Assembly (NCBI RefSeq): GCF_000248075.1
Contig: NZ_BAFB01000121.1
Coordinates: 1 to 59,326, forward strand
Direction of reading: 5' to 3'
From: Gordonia otitidis NBRC 100426
Lineage (GTDB): Bacteria; Actinomycetota; Actinomycetes; Mycobacteriales; Mycobacteriaceae
Length of the DNA stretch: 59,326 nucleotides
Positions 1 through 11,843 of this stretch are shown here, piece after piece. Under the pieces are notes generated by a model that was given only the letters and a program-made list of their open reading frames with translations, was not told the DNA's origin and searched no databases. Positions within the stretch are counted from its first letter, which is position 1, and every line of letters begins with the position of its first letter. Made by a program: the position numbers and the translations under genes.

Positions 1-1717
1 CGCGGCGCTCGGCGAGTACATCGTCGTCGACGAGCATCTTCAGGGTCCGGGTCTTGACGTCGATGAGGATCTCGTCGCCGTTCTCGACCAGCCCGATGTC
101 GCCGCCCGCGGCAGCCTCGGGGGAGGCGTGCCCGATGACGAGTCCCGACGATCCGCCGGAGAATCGCCCGTCGGTGACCAGTCCGCACTTCTTGCCCATT
201 CCGGTGCCCTTCATGAAGGCCGTCGGGTGCAGCATCTCCTGCATACCCGGCCCACCGGCAGGACCTTCGTAGCGGATCACCAGGACCTCGCCCGCCTGGA
301 GTTCCTTCGACAGGATGGCGTGAACCGCGTCCTCCTGGCTCTCGACGACACGCGCGGGGCCTTGGAAGTGCCACAGTGACTCGTCGACTCCGGCGGTCTT
401 GAGGACCGCGCCGTTCTCGGCGAGGTTGCCGTGCAGGACACACAGGCCACCTTCGACGGTGTAGGCGTGTTCGATGTCGCGGATGCAACCGTCGGCGGCG
501 TCGGTGTCCAACGATTCCCAGCGATTCGACGTCGAGAACGGCTCAGTGGTGCGAACGCCGCCCGGCGCGGCGTGGAAGAGTTCGATCGCCGCGTCGGTCG
601 CGGTGCCGCTACGGATGTCCCAGTCGGCCAGGTACGACTCGAGCGACGGGGCGTGGACCGGGTGGACATCGGTGTTGAGTAGGCCGCCGCGATTCAGCTC
701 GCCGAGGATCGCGGGGATACCTCCGGCGCGGTGCACGTGCTCCATGTAGTACTTCGGCGAGTTCGGCGCGACCTTCGACACGCAGGGCACCTTGCGCGAG
801 ATGCGGTCGATGTCTTTGAGGGTGAAGTCGACCTCACCCTCCTGCGCAGCAGCGAGGATGTGCAACACCGTGTTGGTGGAGCCGCCCATGGCGACGTCGA
901 GCGCCATCGCGTTCTCGAAGGCCTCCCGGGTCGCGACGCTGCGCGGCAGCACCGACTCGTCGTCGTCGTGGTAGTAGCGCTTGGCGATGTCGACGATCAA
1001 CTCGCCCGCCTTCGTGAACAGGTCACGGCGGGCGACCTGGGTCGCGAGGGTGGATCCGTTGCCCGGCAACGACAACCCGAGCGCCTCCGTCAGACAGTTC
1101 ATCGAGTTGGCGGTGAACATGCCCGAACACGAGCCGCACGTCGGGCACGCCGAACGCTCCACGGTGAGCAGTTCCTCGTCGCCGACGTTGCTGTCGGCGG
1201 AGGCGGTGATCGCGTCGATGAGGTCGGTGCCCGGATGCACGACGCCGTTGATGACCACGGAGGTTCCCGCCTCCATCGGTCCGCCGGAGACGAACACCGT
1301 CGGGATGTTCAGACGCATCGCCGCGTTGAGCATTCCCGGAGTGATCTTGTCGCAGTTGGAGATACAGACGAGGGCGTCGGCGGTGTGTGCGTTCACCATG
1401 TATTCGACCGAGTCGGCGATGATTTCACGGCTCGGTAGCGAGTAGAGCATCCCACCGTGTCCCATGGCGATTCCGTCGTCGACGGCGATCGTGTTGAACT
1501 CCTTGGATACCCCGCCCGCGGCCGCCACTGCCTCCGCGACGATCTCTCCGACGTTCTTGAGATGAACGTGGCCCGGCACGAACTGCGTGTACGAGTTGGC
1601 GATGGCGACGATCGGCTTGCCGAAGTCATCCTCCGTCATTCCGGTTGCGCGCCACAGCGCGCGAGCGCCGGACGCCTCGCGTCCGACGGTGGTGGTACGT
1701 GACCTCAAGGCTGGCAT
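1..1717 (-). CDS. ilvD: Dihydroxy-acid dehydratase IlvD (3' end beyond window)
   Basis: Dehydrates 2,3-dihydroxy-isovalerate and 2,3-dihydroxy-3-methylvalerate to the 2-oxo acids, the third common step of valine and isoleucine synthesis. The frame read leftward from ATG at 1717 begins [10 protein letters not shown] and stays open to the window edge for 572 codons. The family is about 560-615 residues, so only a short C-terminal piece is missing. The Fe-S cluster cysteine motifs CISNCDK and [11 protein letters not shown] are both present, as is the SGMFTANSM segment. It is not in the ilvBNC operon but lies 2.6 kb from it. The 262 bases upstream (1718-1979) show no gene I can support. Confidence 0.96.
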   Translation of the reverse strand, partial: MPALRSRTTTVGREASGARALWRATGMTEDDFGKPIVAIANSYTQFVPGHVHLKNVGEIVAEAVAAAGGVSKEFNTIAVDDGIAMGHGGMLYSLPSREIIADSVEYMVNAHTADALVCISNCDKITPGMLNAAMRLNIPTVFVSGGPMEAGTSVVINGVVHPGTDLIDAITASADSNVGDEELLTVERSACPTCGSCSGMFTANSMNCLTEALGLSLPGNGSTLATQVARRDLFTKAGELIVDIAKRYYHDDDESVLPRSVATREAFENAMALDVAMGGSTNTVLHILAAAQEGEVDFTLKDIDRISRKVPCVSKVAPNSPKYYMEHVHRAGGIPAILGELNRGGLLNTDVHPVHAPSLESYLADWDIRSGTATDAAIELFHAAPGGVRTTEPFSTSNRWESLDTDAADGCIRDIEHAYTVEGGLCVLHGNLAENGAVLKTAGVDESLWHFQGPARVVESQEDAVHAILSKELQAGEVLVIRYEGPAGGPGMQEMLHPTAFMKGTGMGKKCGLVTDGRFSGGSSGLVIGHASPEAAAGGDIGLVENGDEILIDVKTRTLKMLVDDDVLAERR

Positions 1718-1979
1718 GGAGATTCCTCGATCATTTCGGTGTCCGCACAGAGGCGGAGCGTGTGGACTCGCTGCGCGTTGTAGTGCGTGTCAACGTCGCG
1801 CCCGGCGCAAATATTCATCGCAGACATTCGCGCCTGACACCGCGGCGGGTCCGCGCCGGGTTCGTCTGGGCTGTGAGCAACCGGTCGTCGTCGCCGATCG
1901 ACGCGATGACTCGGGCTCGACATTCCACGGTACTCCCCGCTGACGTGGGAGAACAAAACCGACCGCCGTCCGGTAGGGC

Positions 1980-3322
1980 TCAGATGTTGAGCACCGCTTT
2001 GGCGATGGTGAAGTAGATGATGAGTCCGGTCGCGTCGCAGAACGTGGAGATGAAAGGCGTCGAGAAGACGGCAGGATCGACGTGGATGGACTTCGCTGCC
2101 AGTGGCATGAGTCCGCCGACGGTCGCGGCCATGGTGCAGATGGCGACGATGGTCAAGCCGATGACCGTGCCGATGCCGGTGTCATAGGCCAGCGAGGCCA
2201 CGGCGAAGCCGACCACACCGAGACACGCGCCCAGGGTGAGGCCCACCCGGAATTCCTTGGAGACCACCCGCACCACGTCGCGGGTGCGCACGTCGTCGAC
2301 GGCGAGTGCGCGGGTCACCGTGACCGCGGCCTGCGAACCGGTGTTGCCGCCGATGCCGGTGAGCAGCGGGATGAACAGTGCGAGAGCCACCATCTCGTCG
2401 AGTGTCGCCTCGAAGATCTCGAGCACGTTGACCGTGAGGATCGCCGACACTGCGAGGACGAACAACCACACAACCCGTGATCGGGTGATGCGCCAGACCG
2501 ACGCCAGCAGGTAGGGCTCCTCGAGGGGTTCGCTGGCGCCCGCTCGCGCCTGGTCCTCGTCCCTGGCCTGCTCGATGACCTCGATCGCGTCGTCGAGCGT
2601 GAGGACGCCGACGACCTTGTTGTCGCTGTCGACGACGGGAGTGGCGAGGATGCCCCGCTCGACGCAGCGTTGGGCGGTCTGTTCCGCGTCGTCGTCTGCC
2701 CGGGCGGACACGGGGCTTCGCATGAGCTCGGTCATCGTGGTGCCCGGATCGGCGAGCAGTAGATCGCGCAGACTCACCACCCCCGCGAGTTCTCGGTCGG
2801 GCTCGGTGACAGGGATGGTGTAGATGGTCTCGACACGGTCGCCTACCGCTTTGACCTGGTTGAGGACGGACTCGGCGGTGTCGTCGACGACGGCGTGCAC
2901 GATCTCCGGACTCATTCGCCTGCCGACGGATCCGCGCGGGAATCCGAGCACCACGCCGGTGGCCTCGCGCTCGTCGCGGCGCAGCGTCGCAACCAGTTCG
3001 TGGGCGATGGGGGTGGGTAGTTCGTCGAGGAGTTCGGCACGATCGTCGGGATCGAGACCCGCGAAGTATTCGCCGACCTCGGTGGTGCCCAACTCGTCGA
3101 TCAATCCCTGTTGCACCCGTGGCGAGAGATGCTCGAACACTTCGAGGCAGTCGACTTGGGCAGCATGCGGAAGGCGATGCTCGCCTGTTTGCGGGGAAGG
3201 TGGTTGCCGATCGAGGCGATCTCGGTCGGCGGCAGGTCGCGCATGAGTCGCGTCAGCGTCGCGAGGTCACCGTCATCGATGAGCTCTTTCACCGCGTGGG
3301 GCGTGATCGTCGGCGTGTGCAC
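1980..3322 (-). pseudogene. mgtE: Mg2+ transporter MgtE, apparent frameshift in the N-terminal domain
   Basis: MgtE proteins are gated Mg2+ channels with a cytosolic N-domain, paired CBS domains and a five-helix pore. Two frames together make a normal-length protein of about 447 residues. The first runs from GTG at 3322 (KELIDDGDLATLTRLMRDL to FRMLPK). The second continues from about 3150 to the stop at 1980 with LEVFEHLSPRVQQ, the CBS pair and the pore signature PLLTGIGGNTGSQA. They are in different phases, joined near 3140-3157; one extra base would restore a family-like LPK-x-D-x-LEVFEHL. The 386-residue downstream part could start at an internal GTG at 3140 but has no Shine-Dalgarno sequence and would lose most of the N-domain. 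Real mutation and sequencing error cannot be told apart here. Confidence 0.8.
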
Positions 3323-3328
3323 GATCCG

Positions 3329-3334
3329 ACCCTA
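3329..3334 (-). promoter_or_regulatory. -10 element for mgtE, leaderless-type start
   Basis: On the minus strand TAGGGT lies six bases before the GTG at 3322. This spacing would put the transcript start at or next to the start codon, as in leaderless mRNAs common in this order. It supports 3322, not the internal GTG at 3140, as the ancestral start of mgtE. Confidence 0.5.
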
Positions 3335-3417
3335 AACGCGTTGCCGCGCCGGCACCGGGTGGCGAACCGACGCCACGCGTGCGATCTCGCCGCGCGTCGG
3401 CCATGGCGTCCGCGGGG

Positions 3418-3972
3418 TCAGTCCTCGGCGGCAGCGGCTGCGGCATAGGGGTCGGGTATCCGACCACGGCTCGCAGCCGACAACCGGGGGAGATCGCGGA
3501 ACATCAGTGCGGGCAGGCGCACCGTCGAATCATCGGTCAGGACAGCGCGGACAGGCCCCCACTTGGAGAACTGCAGACCGGCGATGTCAGACCACGGGAT
3601 TCGTCTCGTTCGGAACGTCCCGACCGCGGTGATCCCGTCCTCGGTCACGACGGTTCGCACGCGTGCGATCCACAGGGCGAGGAGGACAGGGAGGATCAGG
3701 GTCCATCCGAGCCACACCAGCGAGGCGCCGGCGAGGATGATGACCACGATGAACGCTGCCGGAATGGTGAAGTAGGCCAGCTTCTGGACCCGGAACACCT
3801 GCGGGAGCTCGACCACCTCGGGAGCGCTCGTCTCGTCGTGCACAGCCTCGGCGTCGACATGTGCGTGAGCGTCGCCCGCAGTGGCGTCGACCCGTGCGGT
3901 CGCGTGGCTGCTGTGCCGTGCGGAGTCGTCTGCGGCGGAGTCGTGCGTCGTGTGGTCGGAGGGGGAGGACAC
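3418..3972 (-). CDS. CFP-6-like membrane protein with bacterial PH domain
   Basis: Membrane protein of 184 residues from GTG at 3972. It has a His/Asp/Ala-rich N-terminal tail (1-55), two adjoining membrane helices (about 62-100, YFTIPAAFIVVIILAGASLV and the next hydrophobic block), and a C-terminal bacterial PH-like domain (DGITAVGTFRTRRIPWSDIAGL to LPALMFRDLPRL). It matches the low-molecular-weight antigen CFP-6 family, which in M. tuberculosis (Rv3004) is also divergent to ilvB. Function is unknown. The frame is open further upstream to 4146, but that would run into the ilvB promoter and leader, so the shorter start is preferred. No good Shine-Dalgarno sequence decides it. Confidence 0.8.
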   Translation of the reverse strand: MSSPSDHTTHDSAADDSARHSSHATARVDATAGDAHAHVDAEAVHDETSAPEVVELPQVFRVQKLAYFTIPAAFIVVIILAGASLVWLGWTLILPVLLALWIARVRTVVTEDGITAVGTFRTRRIPWSDIAGLQFSKWGPVRAVLTDDSTVRLPALMFRDLPRLSAASRGRIPDPYAAAAAAED

Positions 3973-4050
3973 GCTCCCATTGTGACATCCGGACGATACC
4001 GCCCGGTCACGCAGTACTTTCTCACGATGTGGGACTGAAGTGTCCGTAGT

Positions 4051-4080
4051 TTGACTCTGCGATGGGCGCGGTCCTACCGT
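4051..4080 (+). promoter_or_regulatory. ilvBNC promoter
   Basis: TTGACT at 4051-4056 and TACCGT at 4075-4080 are separated by 18 bases, a good housekeeping-sigma promoter. The expected transcript start is about 4086-4088, right at the GTG-ATG pair that opens the leader peptide, so the leader peptide is probably translated from a leaderless mRNA. Inferred from sequence only. Confidence 0.65.
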
Positions 4081-4090
4081 GAACAACGTG

Positions 4091-4138
4091 ATGCACAAGG
4101 ATCTTCTCGTAGTAATCGGCCGGCGCGTCGTCGCCTGA
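4091..4138 (+). CDS. ilvB leader peptide (attenuation)
   Basis: Fifteen-codon ORF reading MHKDLLVVIGRRVVA and then TGA. Seven of its 15 residues are Leu, Val or Ile, clustered as LLVVI and VV. It lies between a promoter and an intrinsic terminator ahead of ilvB. A GTG directly before the ATG (4088) could add one residue. Corynebacterium glutamicum ilvBNC is known to be controlled by attenuation with a similar 15-residue Val-rich leader. The expected logic is that ribosome stalling at the control codons, when charged branched-chain tRNAs are scarce, disrupts the terminator. Confidence 0.75.
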   Translation: MHKDLLVVIGRRVVA

Positions 4139-4175
4139 CCGGTCACTTCGTAGACCCAGCCAGCATCGACGCGCC

Positions 4176-4208
4176 ACCCTCGAACAGCCTTGCTGTCGGG
4201 GGTTTTTT
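4176..4208 (+). terminator. Intrinsic attenuator terminator of ilvBNC
   Basis: ACCCTCGAACAGC (4176-4188) pairs with GCTGTCGGGGGT (4192-4203) around a three-base loop, with one bulged A and one G-T pair, followed by a run of six T (4203-4208). It lies between the leader peptide and ilvB, about 100 bases before the ilvB start, so it can only act as an attenuator of the operon. Confidence 0.85.
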
Positions 4209-4308
4209 GTTGTCAACGGCATGGTGACCCGATCTCCATACGCCATCACAAGCCAATTGAATCCCAGTCCGTCACAGGACACCGAGCAGAAGATGTGAGG
4301 ACCGTGCA

Positions 4309-6263
4309 GTGAGCGCACCAACAGCACGCGCCGCCGGCGGGGCCGAGCCCGCAGCCAAGAGTAATGGCAATGCAGCCACTGTGCTGCGCGAACAGTCACC
4401 GGCGGCGGGCACTCTCCGCGCCGTGCAGCAGAACACCGTTGCACCCGAACGCGTCAGCGGTGCACAGTCGGTGGTCAGGTCGCTCGAAGAACTCGGCGTC
4501 GAGGTCGTCTTCGGAATTCCGGGCGGTGCTGTGCTGCCCGTCTACGACCCGCTGCTCGACTCGCAGAAGGTGCGTCATGTCCTCGTTCGCCACGAGCAGG
4601 GGGCTGGCCACGCCGCCACTGGTTATGCGCAGGTCACCGGGCGCGCAGGTGTCATGATGGCGACGTCGGGGCCCGGCGCGACCAATCTGGTGACGCCGCT
4701 CGCCGACGCGCAGATGGACTCGGTCCCGGTCGTGGCGATCACCGGTCAGGTGGGACGCGCTCTCATCGGTACCGATGCGTTCCAGGAGGCCGACATCTCC
4801 GGCATCACGATGCCGGTCACCAAGCACAACTTCCTCGTGAGCAACGCCGTCGACATCCCGCGGATCATCGCCGAGGCGTTCCACATCGCCGAGAGCGGCC
4901 GTCCGGGTGCCGTCCTCGTCGACATCCCCAAGGACATCCTGCAGGCACAGACCACCTTCTCGTGGCCGCCGCAGATCGACCTGCCCGGCTACCGCCCGGT
5001 GACCAAGCCGCACGGCAAGCAGGTCCGCGAGGCCGCACGTCTCATCAACGCCGCCAAGAACCCCGTGCTCTACGTCGGCGGCGGTGTGATCAAGGCGAAT
5101 GCCACCCCGGAGTTGCTCGAACTCGCGGAGCTGACCGGCATCCCTGTCGTCACCACACTGATGGCGCGGGGCGCCTTCCCGGATTCGCACCCGCAGCACC
5201 TCGGAATGCCCGGTATGCACGGCACCGTGGGAGCTGTTGCTGCGCTGCAGCGTTCGGACCTGCTGATCACGCTCGGCGCCCGTTTCGACGACCGCGTCAC
5301 CGGGCAGTTGTCCTCGTTCGCGCCCGGCGCGAAGGTCATTCACGCCGACATCGACCCGGCCGAGATCGGCAAGAACCGAGTTGCCGACGTGCCGATCGTC
5401 GGGGACTGCAAGGCGGTCATCTCCGATCTGATCGAAACCCTGCGCAACGAGCGGGCCACCAGCGATTCGTCGCAGGATCTGACCGCGTGGTGGGAGTATC
5501 TGGACCGCATCCGCCGCACGTATCCGCTTAGCTACGACCGTCCCGCCGACGGGTCGATGTCGCCGGAGTTCGTCATCTCGCGCATCGGGCAGCTCGCGGG
5601 TCCCGACGCCGTGTACTGCGCGGGCGTCGGCCAACACCAGATGTGGGCGGCCCAGTTCATCTCCTACGAGAAGCCGCGCACGTGGCTCAACTCGGGCGGA
5701 CTGGGCACGATGGGGTACGCGGTTCCCGCGGCCATGGGCGCCAAGATGGCCGACCTCGACGCCGAGGTGTGGGCGATCGACGGTGACGGTTGCTTCCAGA
5801 TGACCAATCAGGAGTTGGCGACCTGCGCGATCGAGGGCATCCCGATCAAGGTGGCACTGATCAACAACGGAAACCTGGGCATGGTGCGCCAGTGGCAGAC
5901 GCTCTTCTACGAGGAGCGCTACTCCAACACCGATCTCTCGACCCACTCCCGCAGAATCCCGGACTTCGTCAAACTCGCAGAAGCGTTGGGCTGCGCGGCA
6001 TTCCGCGTCGAGAACGAAGCCGACGTCGACGAGGTGATCGCCAAGGCGCGCGAGATCAACGACCGGCCGGTGGTCATCGACTTCATCGTCGGCGCCGACG
6101 CCCAGGTGTGGCCGATGGTCGCAGCGGGAACCGGCAACGACGAGATCATGGCGGCCCGCGACATCCGACCACTGTTCGACGACGACGAGTCGGCGGCTGA
6201 GGACGTCGCCGACATCCACGAAATCGTCAACCAGCAGACCAATCTCGGCCAGGAGGGTCGCAA

Positions 6264-6267
<4 letters not shown>
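4309..6267 (+). CDS. ilvB: Acetolactate synthase large (catalytic) subunit
   Basis: Thiamine-diphosphate enzyme that condenses pyruvate with pyruvate or 2-oxobutyrate, the first common step of Val/Leu/Ile synthesis. It has 652 residues with an Ala/Ser-rich N-terminal extension of about 45 residues before the enzyme core. The catalytic Glu is in [14 protein letters not shown] (E96). The TPP/Mg motif is GDGCFQM followed by [12 protein letters not shown]. The GTG start at 4309 has GTGAGGA about 8-14 bases upstream. Its stop overlaps the ilvN start by four bases (GTGA), indicating translational coupling to the regulatory subunit. Expression should depend on the attenuator upstream. Confidence 0.98.
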
Positions 6268-7891
<1,624 letters not shown>

Positions 7892-7903
7892 GTCACAAGC
7901 ACC

Positions 7904-7950
7904 CAACGCCGGCCCGGCTTCCCGTCAGGGAGCCGGGCCGGCGTTGTTTC
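7904..7950 (+). terminator. ilvC intrinsic terminator
   Basis: A 16-bp perfect outer stem (CAACGCCGGCCCGGCT at 7904-7919 with its complement at 7931-7946) extends through a short inner stem and is followed by TTT. It ends the ilvBNC operon. Confidence 0.85.
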
Positions 7951-8099
7951 CGGCTCGTGGGTCGACCGGCTCTGCCACACTGCGCAAGGTTACCGAACTC
8001 TGGATGCTGGAGGATCTCGAGTACTTCCCCGAGGTACCCGAAGGTGACGGTGTCTGCGCGCCGACGACACTCGGTGCCGACTGACGGACCGACATGCGA

Positions 8100-8145
8100 A
8101 ACCACAACACCCCGAGGCGAACTGCCGCCTCGGGGTGTTGTGGTT
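8100..8145. terminator. Terminator between ilvC and the serine protease gene
   Basis: Perfect 20-bp inverted repeat: AACCACAACACCCCGAGGCG at 8100-8119, loop of six, complement at 8126-8145. It lies just past the stop of the minus-strand protease gene and is the likely terminator for it. The tail on the minus strand is TTTCGC. It would also block any readthrough from ilvC. Confidence 0.75.
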
Positions 8146-8162
8146 GTTCTCGGATCAGCCGA

Positions 8163-8825
8163 TCAGATCAGCGAGAAGCCCTTGTACCTGGTCGTTTTCA
8201 CGTAGTCGAGCACCGCACCGATGTTGGTTCCCGTCTCCGGTCCGATGCAGCCGACGAAGTAGTAGGCGTTGACCATGCCGACGAGCCGGTCGCCGACGAC
8301 GACCGGGCTACCGGAATCGCCCTCGATGACGCAGATCTGGGAGAAGTGGACGTCGCCGTCGGAGAACCACGAGATGCCGCAGGTGTTGCCGGTGGTGCGG
8401 CCCTGCTTGCACGCGACGGTGGGGAAGCCGATGGGACGGGTGTCGATTTTGTTGATCGTCACGCCGTGCACGGATCGCAGCGGCACGACACGATTCGGAT
8501 CGAATTCGATCAGCGCGACGTCTTCCTTGGGATCGGAGTAGGTGATGACGCCGGCCTGGCCGCGATCCTGGAATGTCTCCGAGAGGACCTTCTGTCCGGG
8601 CTTGCCGCAGTGCCCGGCTGTGATGCCGATCAACTGCCCGGTCTTGGCGTGGCCGATCGTGGTGAGGGTGCACGCCGACGCGCTGTTGCCGCCCTTGAGG
8701 ACCAGGATTCCCGAGCCGCCGCCGATGTAGATCTTCGCCGGGGCGGCTGTGGCGCTACCCGCCCCCCAGCCGGCCAGCAATACCGCAGCGAGAACAGCCA
8801 GCATTGCTGTCAGCTTCCTCATCAT
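8163..8825 (-). CDS. Secreted trypsin-like serine protease (S1 family)
   Basis: Exported protease of 220 residues. A signal peptide (about 1-28, hydrophobic core MLAVLAAVLLAGWGAG, cleavage near ATAAPA) precedes a compact chymotrypsin fold. The likely triad is His72 (ITAGHC), Asp102 (EDVALIEF) and Ser171 (GDSGSPV), so the catalytic residues are intact. Cysteine pairs around the His and Ser suggest disulfides. At about 190 mature residues it is a small actinobacterial S1 protease. It is a single gene between ilvC and serA on the opposite strand; no inhibitor or substrate gene is adjacent. Two consecutive ATG codons (8825, 8822) could start it. Confidence 0.88.
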   Translation of the reverse strand: MMRKLTAMLAVLAAVLLAGWGAGSATAAPAKIYIGGGSGILVLKGGNSASACTLTTIGHAKTGQLIGITAGHCGKPGQKVLSETFQDRGQAGVITYSDPKEDVALIEFDPNRVVPLRSVHGVTINKIDTRPIGFPTVACKQGRTTGNTCGISWFSDGDVHFSQICVIEGDSGSPVVVGDRLVGMVNAYYFVGCIGPETGTNIGAVLDYVKTTRYKGFSLI

Positions 8826-9120
8826 TCACATGCTCCACTCTTGTTAACATTCGTCCCGCCTGTTCGGCGGGTCATGCACACCGTAACGGTCGGCGACCCA
8901 GTCGATCTCCACTCGGAATCCAGATGCGGTTGCTTTGCAACCAGTCCGTGATGACGCTCGTCGGGCCGCGTAATGACGATCACAATGTACAGGTGTTTCC
9001 TGAGTAAGCACCTTGACGACGCAGACCGGCTGTTCAGGCGCGTCGAGCGTCCCTCTAAGCTGTTGCCGTACGTCTTTGACGTCCTCGAATCCTGTGCACC
9101 CGATCTACGGAGAATTCACT

Positions 9121-10716
9121 GTGACCTCAGCTGGCAGTCCGGTCGTCCTGATCGCCGACAAACTGGCCCCCTCGACGGTGGAAGCCCTTGGCGATGGCGT
9201 CGAGGTGCGGTGGGTCGACGGCCCAGACCGCCCCAAGCTCCTCGAGGCAGTGGTCGATGCGGATGCGTTGCTCGTGCGGTCCGCAACCACCGTGGATGCA
9301 GAGGTGCTCGAGGCGGGCAAGAACCTGAAGATCATCGCGCGCGCGGGCGTGGGCCTCGACAACGTGGACGTGCCGGCAGCGACCGCACGCGGCGTGATGG
9401 TCGTGAACGCACCGACCTCCAACATCCACACCGCCGCAGAGCATGCCGTCACGCTGATGCTGGCGGCCGCCCGCCAGATCCCCGCGGCCGACGCAACGTT
9501 GCGTGAACACACGTGGAAGCGCTCGTCGTTCAACGGCGTCGAGATCTTCGACAAGACGGTCGGCGTCGTCGGGCTCGGTCGTATCGGTCAGCTCGTCGCT
9601 GCGCGCCTGGCAGCCTTCGAGACGCACGTCATCGCTTATGACCCCTATGTCTCGCCCGCGCGCGCTGCGCAGCTCGGCATCGAGCTCGTCAGCCTCGACG
9701 AACTGCTCGAGCGTGCCGACTTCGTCACCGTCCACCTACCGAAGACTCCCGAGACACTCGGCTTGATCGGTGCGGATCAGCTGGCGCGGACCAAGAAGGG
9801 CGTGATCATCGTCAACGCCGCTCGTGGCGGACTCGTCGACGAGCAGGCGCTGGCCGACGCGATCACCTCCGGTCAGGTCCGTGCCGCGGGTCTCGACGTG
9901 TTCGCCACCGAGCCGTGCACCGACTCGCCGCTGTTCGAACTGCCGCAGGTCGTCGTGACGCCGCACCTCGGTGCCTCCACGAGCGAGGCGCAGGACCGCG
10001 CGGGTACCGACGTCGCCAAGAGCGTCCGCCTCGCGCTCGCCGGTCACTTCGTCCCCGACGCGGTCAACATCACCGGCGGTGCGGTCGACGAGGAGGTCGC
10101 ACCGTGGCTGGAGATGGCGCGCAAGCTCGGCGTGATGATCGGTGCGCTGAGTACCGAACTGCCGTCGTCCATCGTCGTCGACGTCCGCGGTGAACTCGCC
10201 TCGAGCAACGTCGACGTCCTCGGGCTGTCGGCGCTGCGCGGACTCTTCTCTGCCGCCCTCGACGAACCGGTCACGTTCGTCAACGCGCCGACCGTTGCCG
10301 CCGAGCGCGGTGTGACCAGTGAGGTCGTGACCAACAGCGAGAGCCCGACCCACCGCAGCGTCGTCGACGTCAAGGCCGTGTATGCCGACGGTTCGGTGCA
10401 GAACGTGTCGGGTGCGATCACCGAACCACGTCAGGTCGAGAAGATCGTCAACATCAACGGTCGCAACTTCGACCTCCGTGCCGAAGGGCTCAATCTGCTT
10501 GTCAGCTATGTCGATCAGCCCGGTTCGCTTGGCAAGATCGGCACGCTGCTCGGTAACGCGGGCATCGACATCCTCGCGGCCGCGCTGTCGCAGGACGCGG
10601 AGGGCGGCGGTGCCACCATGCTGCTCCGGGTCAGCACGAAGGTCGACGACTCTGTCGTCTCGGCCATCTCGGAAGCGGTCGACGCAACGCTGATCGAACA
10701 GGTGGATCTGTCATGA
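9121..10716 (+). CDS. serA: D-3-phosphoglycerate dehydrogenase
   Basis: Oxidises 3-phosphoglycerate, the first step of serine synthesis. It has 531 residues from GTG at 9121, with GGAG about 8 bases upstream. This is the long actinobacterial form: substrate-binding domain, NAD domain with GLGRIG at 151-156, ARGGLVDE and HLGAST carrying the catalytic Arg and His, then the extra intervening domain (about 315-450) and a C-terminal ACT domain beginning [19 protein letters not shown], the serine feedback site in this class. An in-frame start at 9013 exists but would add a non-conserved stretch. The stop overlaps the leuB start (ATGA). Confidence 0.97.
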   Translation: MTSAGSPVVLIADKLAPSTVEALGDGVEVRWVDGPDRPKLLEAVVDADALLVRSATTVDAEVLEAGKNLKIIARAGVGLDNVDVPAATARGVMVVNAPTSNIHTAAEHAVTLMLAAARQIPAADATLREHTWKRSSFNGVEIFDKTVGVVGLGRIGQLVAARLAAFETHVIAYDPYVSPARAAQLGIELVSLDELLERADFVTVHLPKTPETLGLIGADQLARTKKGVIIVNAARGGLVDEQALADAITSGQVRAAGLDVFATEPCTDSPLFELPQVVVTPHLGASTSEAQDRAGTDVAKSVRLALAGHFVPDAVNITGGAVDEEVAPWLEMARKLGVMIGALSTELPSSIVVDVRGELASSNVDVLGLSALRGLFSAALDEPVTFVNAPTVAAERGVTSEVVTNSESPTHRSVVDVKAVYADGSVQNVSGAITEPRQVEKIVNINGRNFDLRAEGLNLLVSYVDQPGSLGKIGTLLGNAGIDILAAALSQDAEGGGATMLLRVSTKVDDSVVSAISEAVDATLIEQVDLS

Positions 10717-11723
10717 AACTCGCTGTCATCGCAGGCGACGGCATCGGGCCCGAGGTCATCTCCCAAGCGCTGCAGGTGTTGACGACGCTCGTCCCCGACG
10801 TCGCCGTCACCGAATACGACCTCGGCGCGCGCCGTTTCCATCGCAACGGCGAACTGCTCACCGATGACGATCTGGCGTCGCTGCGTGAGCACGACGCAAT
10901 CCTGCTCGGTGCGATCGGCGATCCGTCGGTGCCGTCCGGTGTGCTCGAGCGTGGCTTGCTGCTCAAGATGCGGTTCGCGCTCGATCATCACATCAACCTG
11001 CGTCCGTCACGCCGCTTCCCAGGCGTGCCGTCGCCACTCGCGGGCGATCCCGACATCGACTTCGTCGTGGTCCGGGAGGGCACCGAGGGGCCGTACACCG
11101 GCAACGGTGGAGCCATTCGCGTCGACACCGCGCACGAGGTCGCCACCGAGGTCAGCGTCAACACCCGGTACGGCGTCGAACGCGTGGTACGTAATGCTTT
11201 CGAGCGTGCGACCGCGCGCCGGAAGCACCTGACGCTCGTGCACAAGACGAATGTGCTGACCTTCGCGGGCTCGCTGTGGAGCCGCACCGTCGAGCAGGTC
11301 GCCGCGGAGTACCCCGACGTCAGTGTCGACTACTGCCATGTCGATGCGGCCACCATCTATCTCGTGACCGATCCGGGCCGTTTCGATGTGATCGTCACCG
11401 ACAACCTCTTCGGCGACATCATCACCGACATCGCTGCTGCGGTCAGCGGTGGGATCGGCCTCGCGGCGTCGGGCAACATCGACGCCACCGGCACCAACCC
11501 GTCGATGTTCGAACCAGTGCACGGCAGCGCACCCGACATCGCCGGGCAGCAGAAGGCGGATCCGACGGCCGCGATCCTGTCTGTGGCGCTTCTGCTCGAT
11601 CATCTCGGGTACGCAGACGAAGCGCGGCGCGTGGAAAAGGCTGTCGCCGACGATCTCCTCGACCGCGACGGCGCAACGTTGTCGACCGGCGAGATCGGCA
11701 AGCGGATTCTCGGGCGGCTCTGA
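10713..11723 (+). CDS. leuB: 3-isopropylmalate dehydrogenase
   Basis: NAD-dependent oxidative decarboxylase of leucine synthesis. It has 336 residues, the short actinobacterial form. [15 protein letters not shown] at the N-terminus, the substrate arginine segment [19 protein letters not shown], and [13 protein letters not shown] with its metal-binding Asp residues are present, followed by the NAD segment ending [13 protein letters not shown]. It overlaps serA by four bases and so is coupled to it. The rest of the leucine pathway in this window (leuCD) is 8 kb away under a separate regulator. Confidence 0.98.
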   Translation: MKLAVIAGDGIGPEVISQALQVLTTLVPDVAVTEYDLGARRFHRNGELLTDDDLASLREHDAILLGAIGDPSVPSGVLERGLLLKMRFALDHHINLRPSRRFPGVPSPLAGDPDIDFVVVREGTEGPYTGNGGAIRVDTAHEVATEVSVNTRYGVERVVRNAFERATARRKHLTLVHKTNVLTFAGSLWSRTVEQVAAEYPDVSVDYCHVDAATIYLVTDPGRFDVIVTDNLFGDIITDIAAAVSGGIGLAASGNIDATGTNPSMFEPVHGSAPDIAGQQKADPTAAILSVALLLDHLGYADEARRVEKAVADDLLDRDGATLSTGEIGKRILGRL

Positions 11724-11748
11724 GCCGCGCAGCGTCCCACAACTTCAC

Positions 11749-11774
11749 GGGCCGGAACCTTCGGGTTCCGGCCC
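11749..11774 (+). terminator. serA-leuB terminator hairpin
   Basis: Perfect 11-bp stem GGGCCGGAACC / GGTTCCGGCCC around a stable TTCG tetraloop, 25 bases past leuB. There is no T-run, so it is an I-shaped or factor-assisted terminator of the kind frequent in actinobacteria. Confidence 0.65.
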
Positions 11775-11805
11775 GAGTCGTCTGTGCAGCTGTTCGATAC
11801 GATGA

Positions 11806-11837
11806 CTATTGTTCTATTTGAGCTAGAACTATAGGAT
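11806..11837 (+). promoter_or_regulatory. Promoter plus palindromic operator of the GntR gene
   Basis: CTATTGTTCTA (11806-11816) and TAGAACTATAG (11824-11834) form an inverted repeat with one mismatch and a seven-base spacer. It covers a promoter with TTGTTC (11809-11814), 17-base spacing and TAGGAT (11832-11837). The start codon at 11844 is seven bases past the -10, so the mRNA is probably leaderless. A YtrA-type regulator bound here would block its own promoter. Confidence 0.65.
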
Positions 11838-11843
11838 AGCTGT

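Noticed and set aside
1705..1956. A small minus-strand ORF upstream of ilvD
   Set aside because: It overlaps the ilvD start in another frame, is Arg/His-rich and lacks a ribosome binding site or a family match.
4396..6219. A 607-codon open frame antisense to ilvB
   Set aside because: It is a mirror of the strong codon bias of ilvB in high-GC DNA; the protein is Arg/His/Asp-rich with no domain, and ilvB on the other strand is certain.
8100..8145. The perfect hairpin as the end of an insertion element
   Set aside because: It is a single copy just behind a stop codon, with no transposase or target duplication; a terminator explains it.
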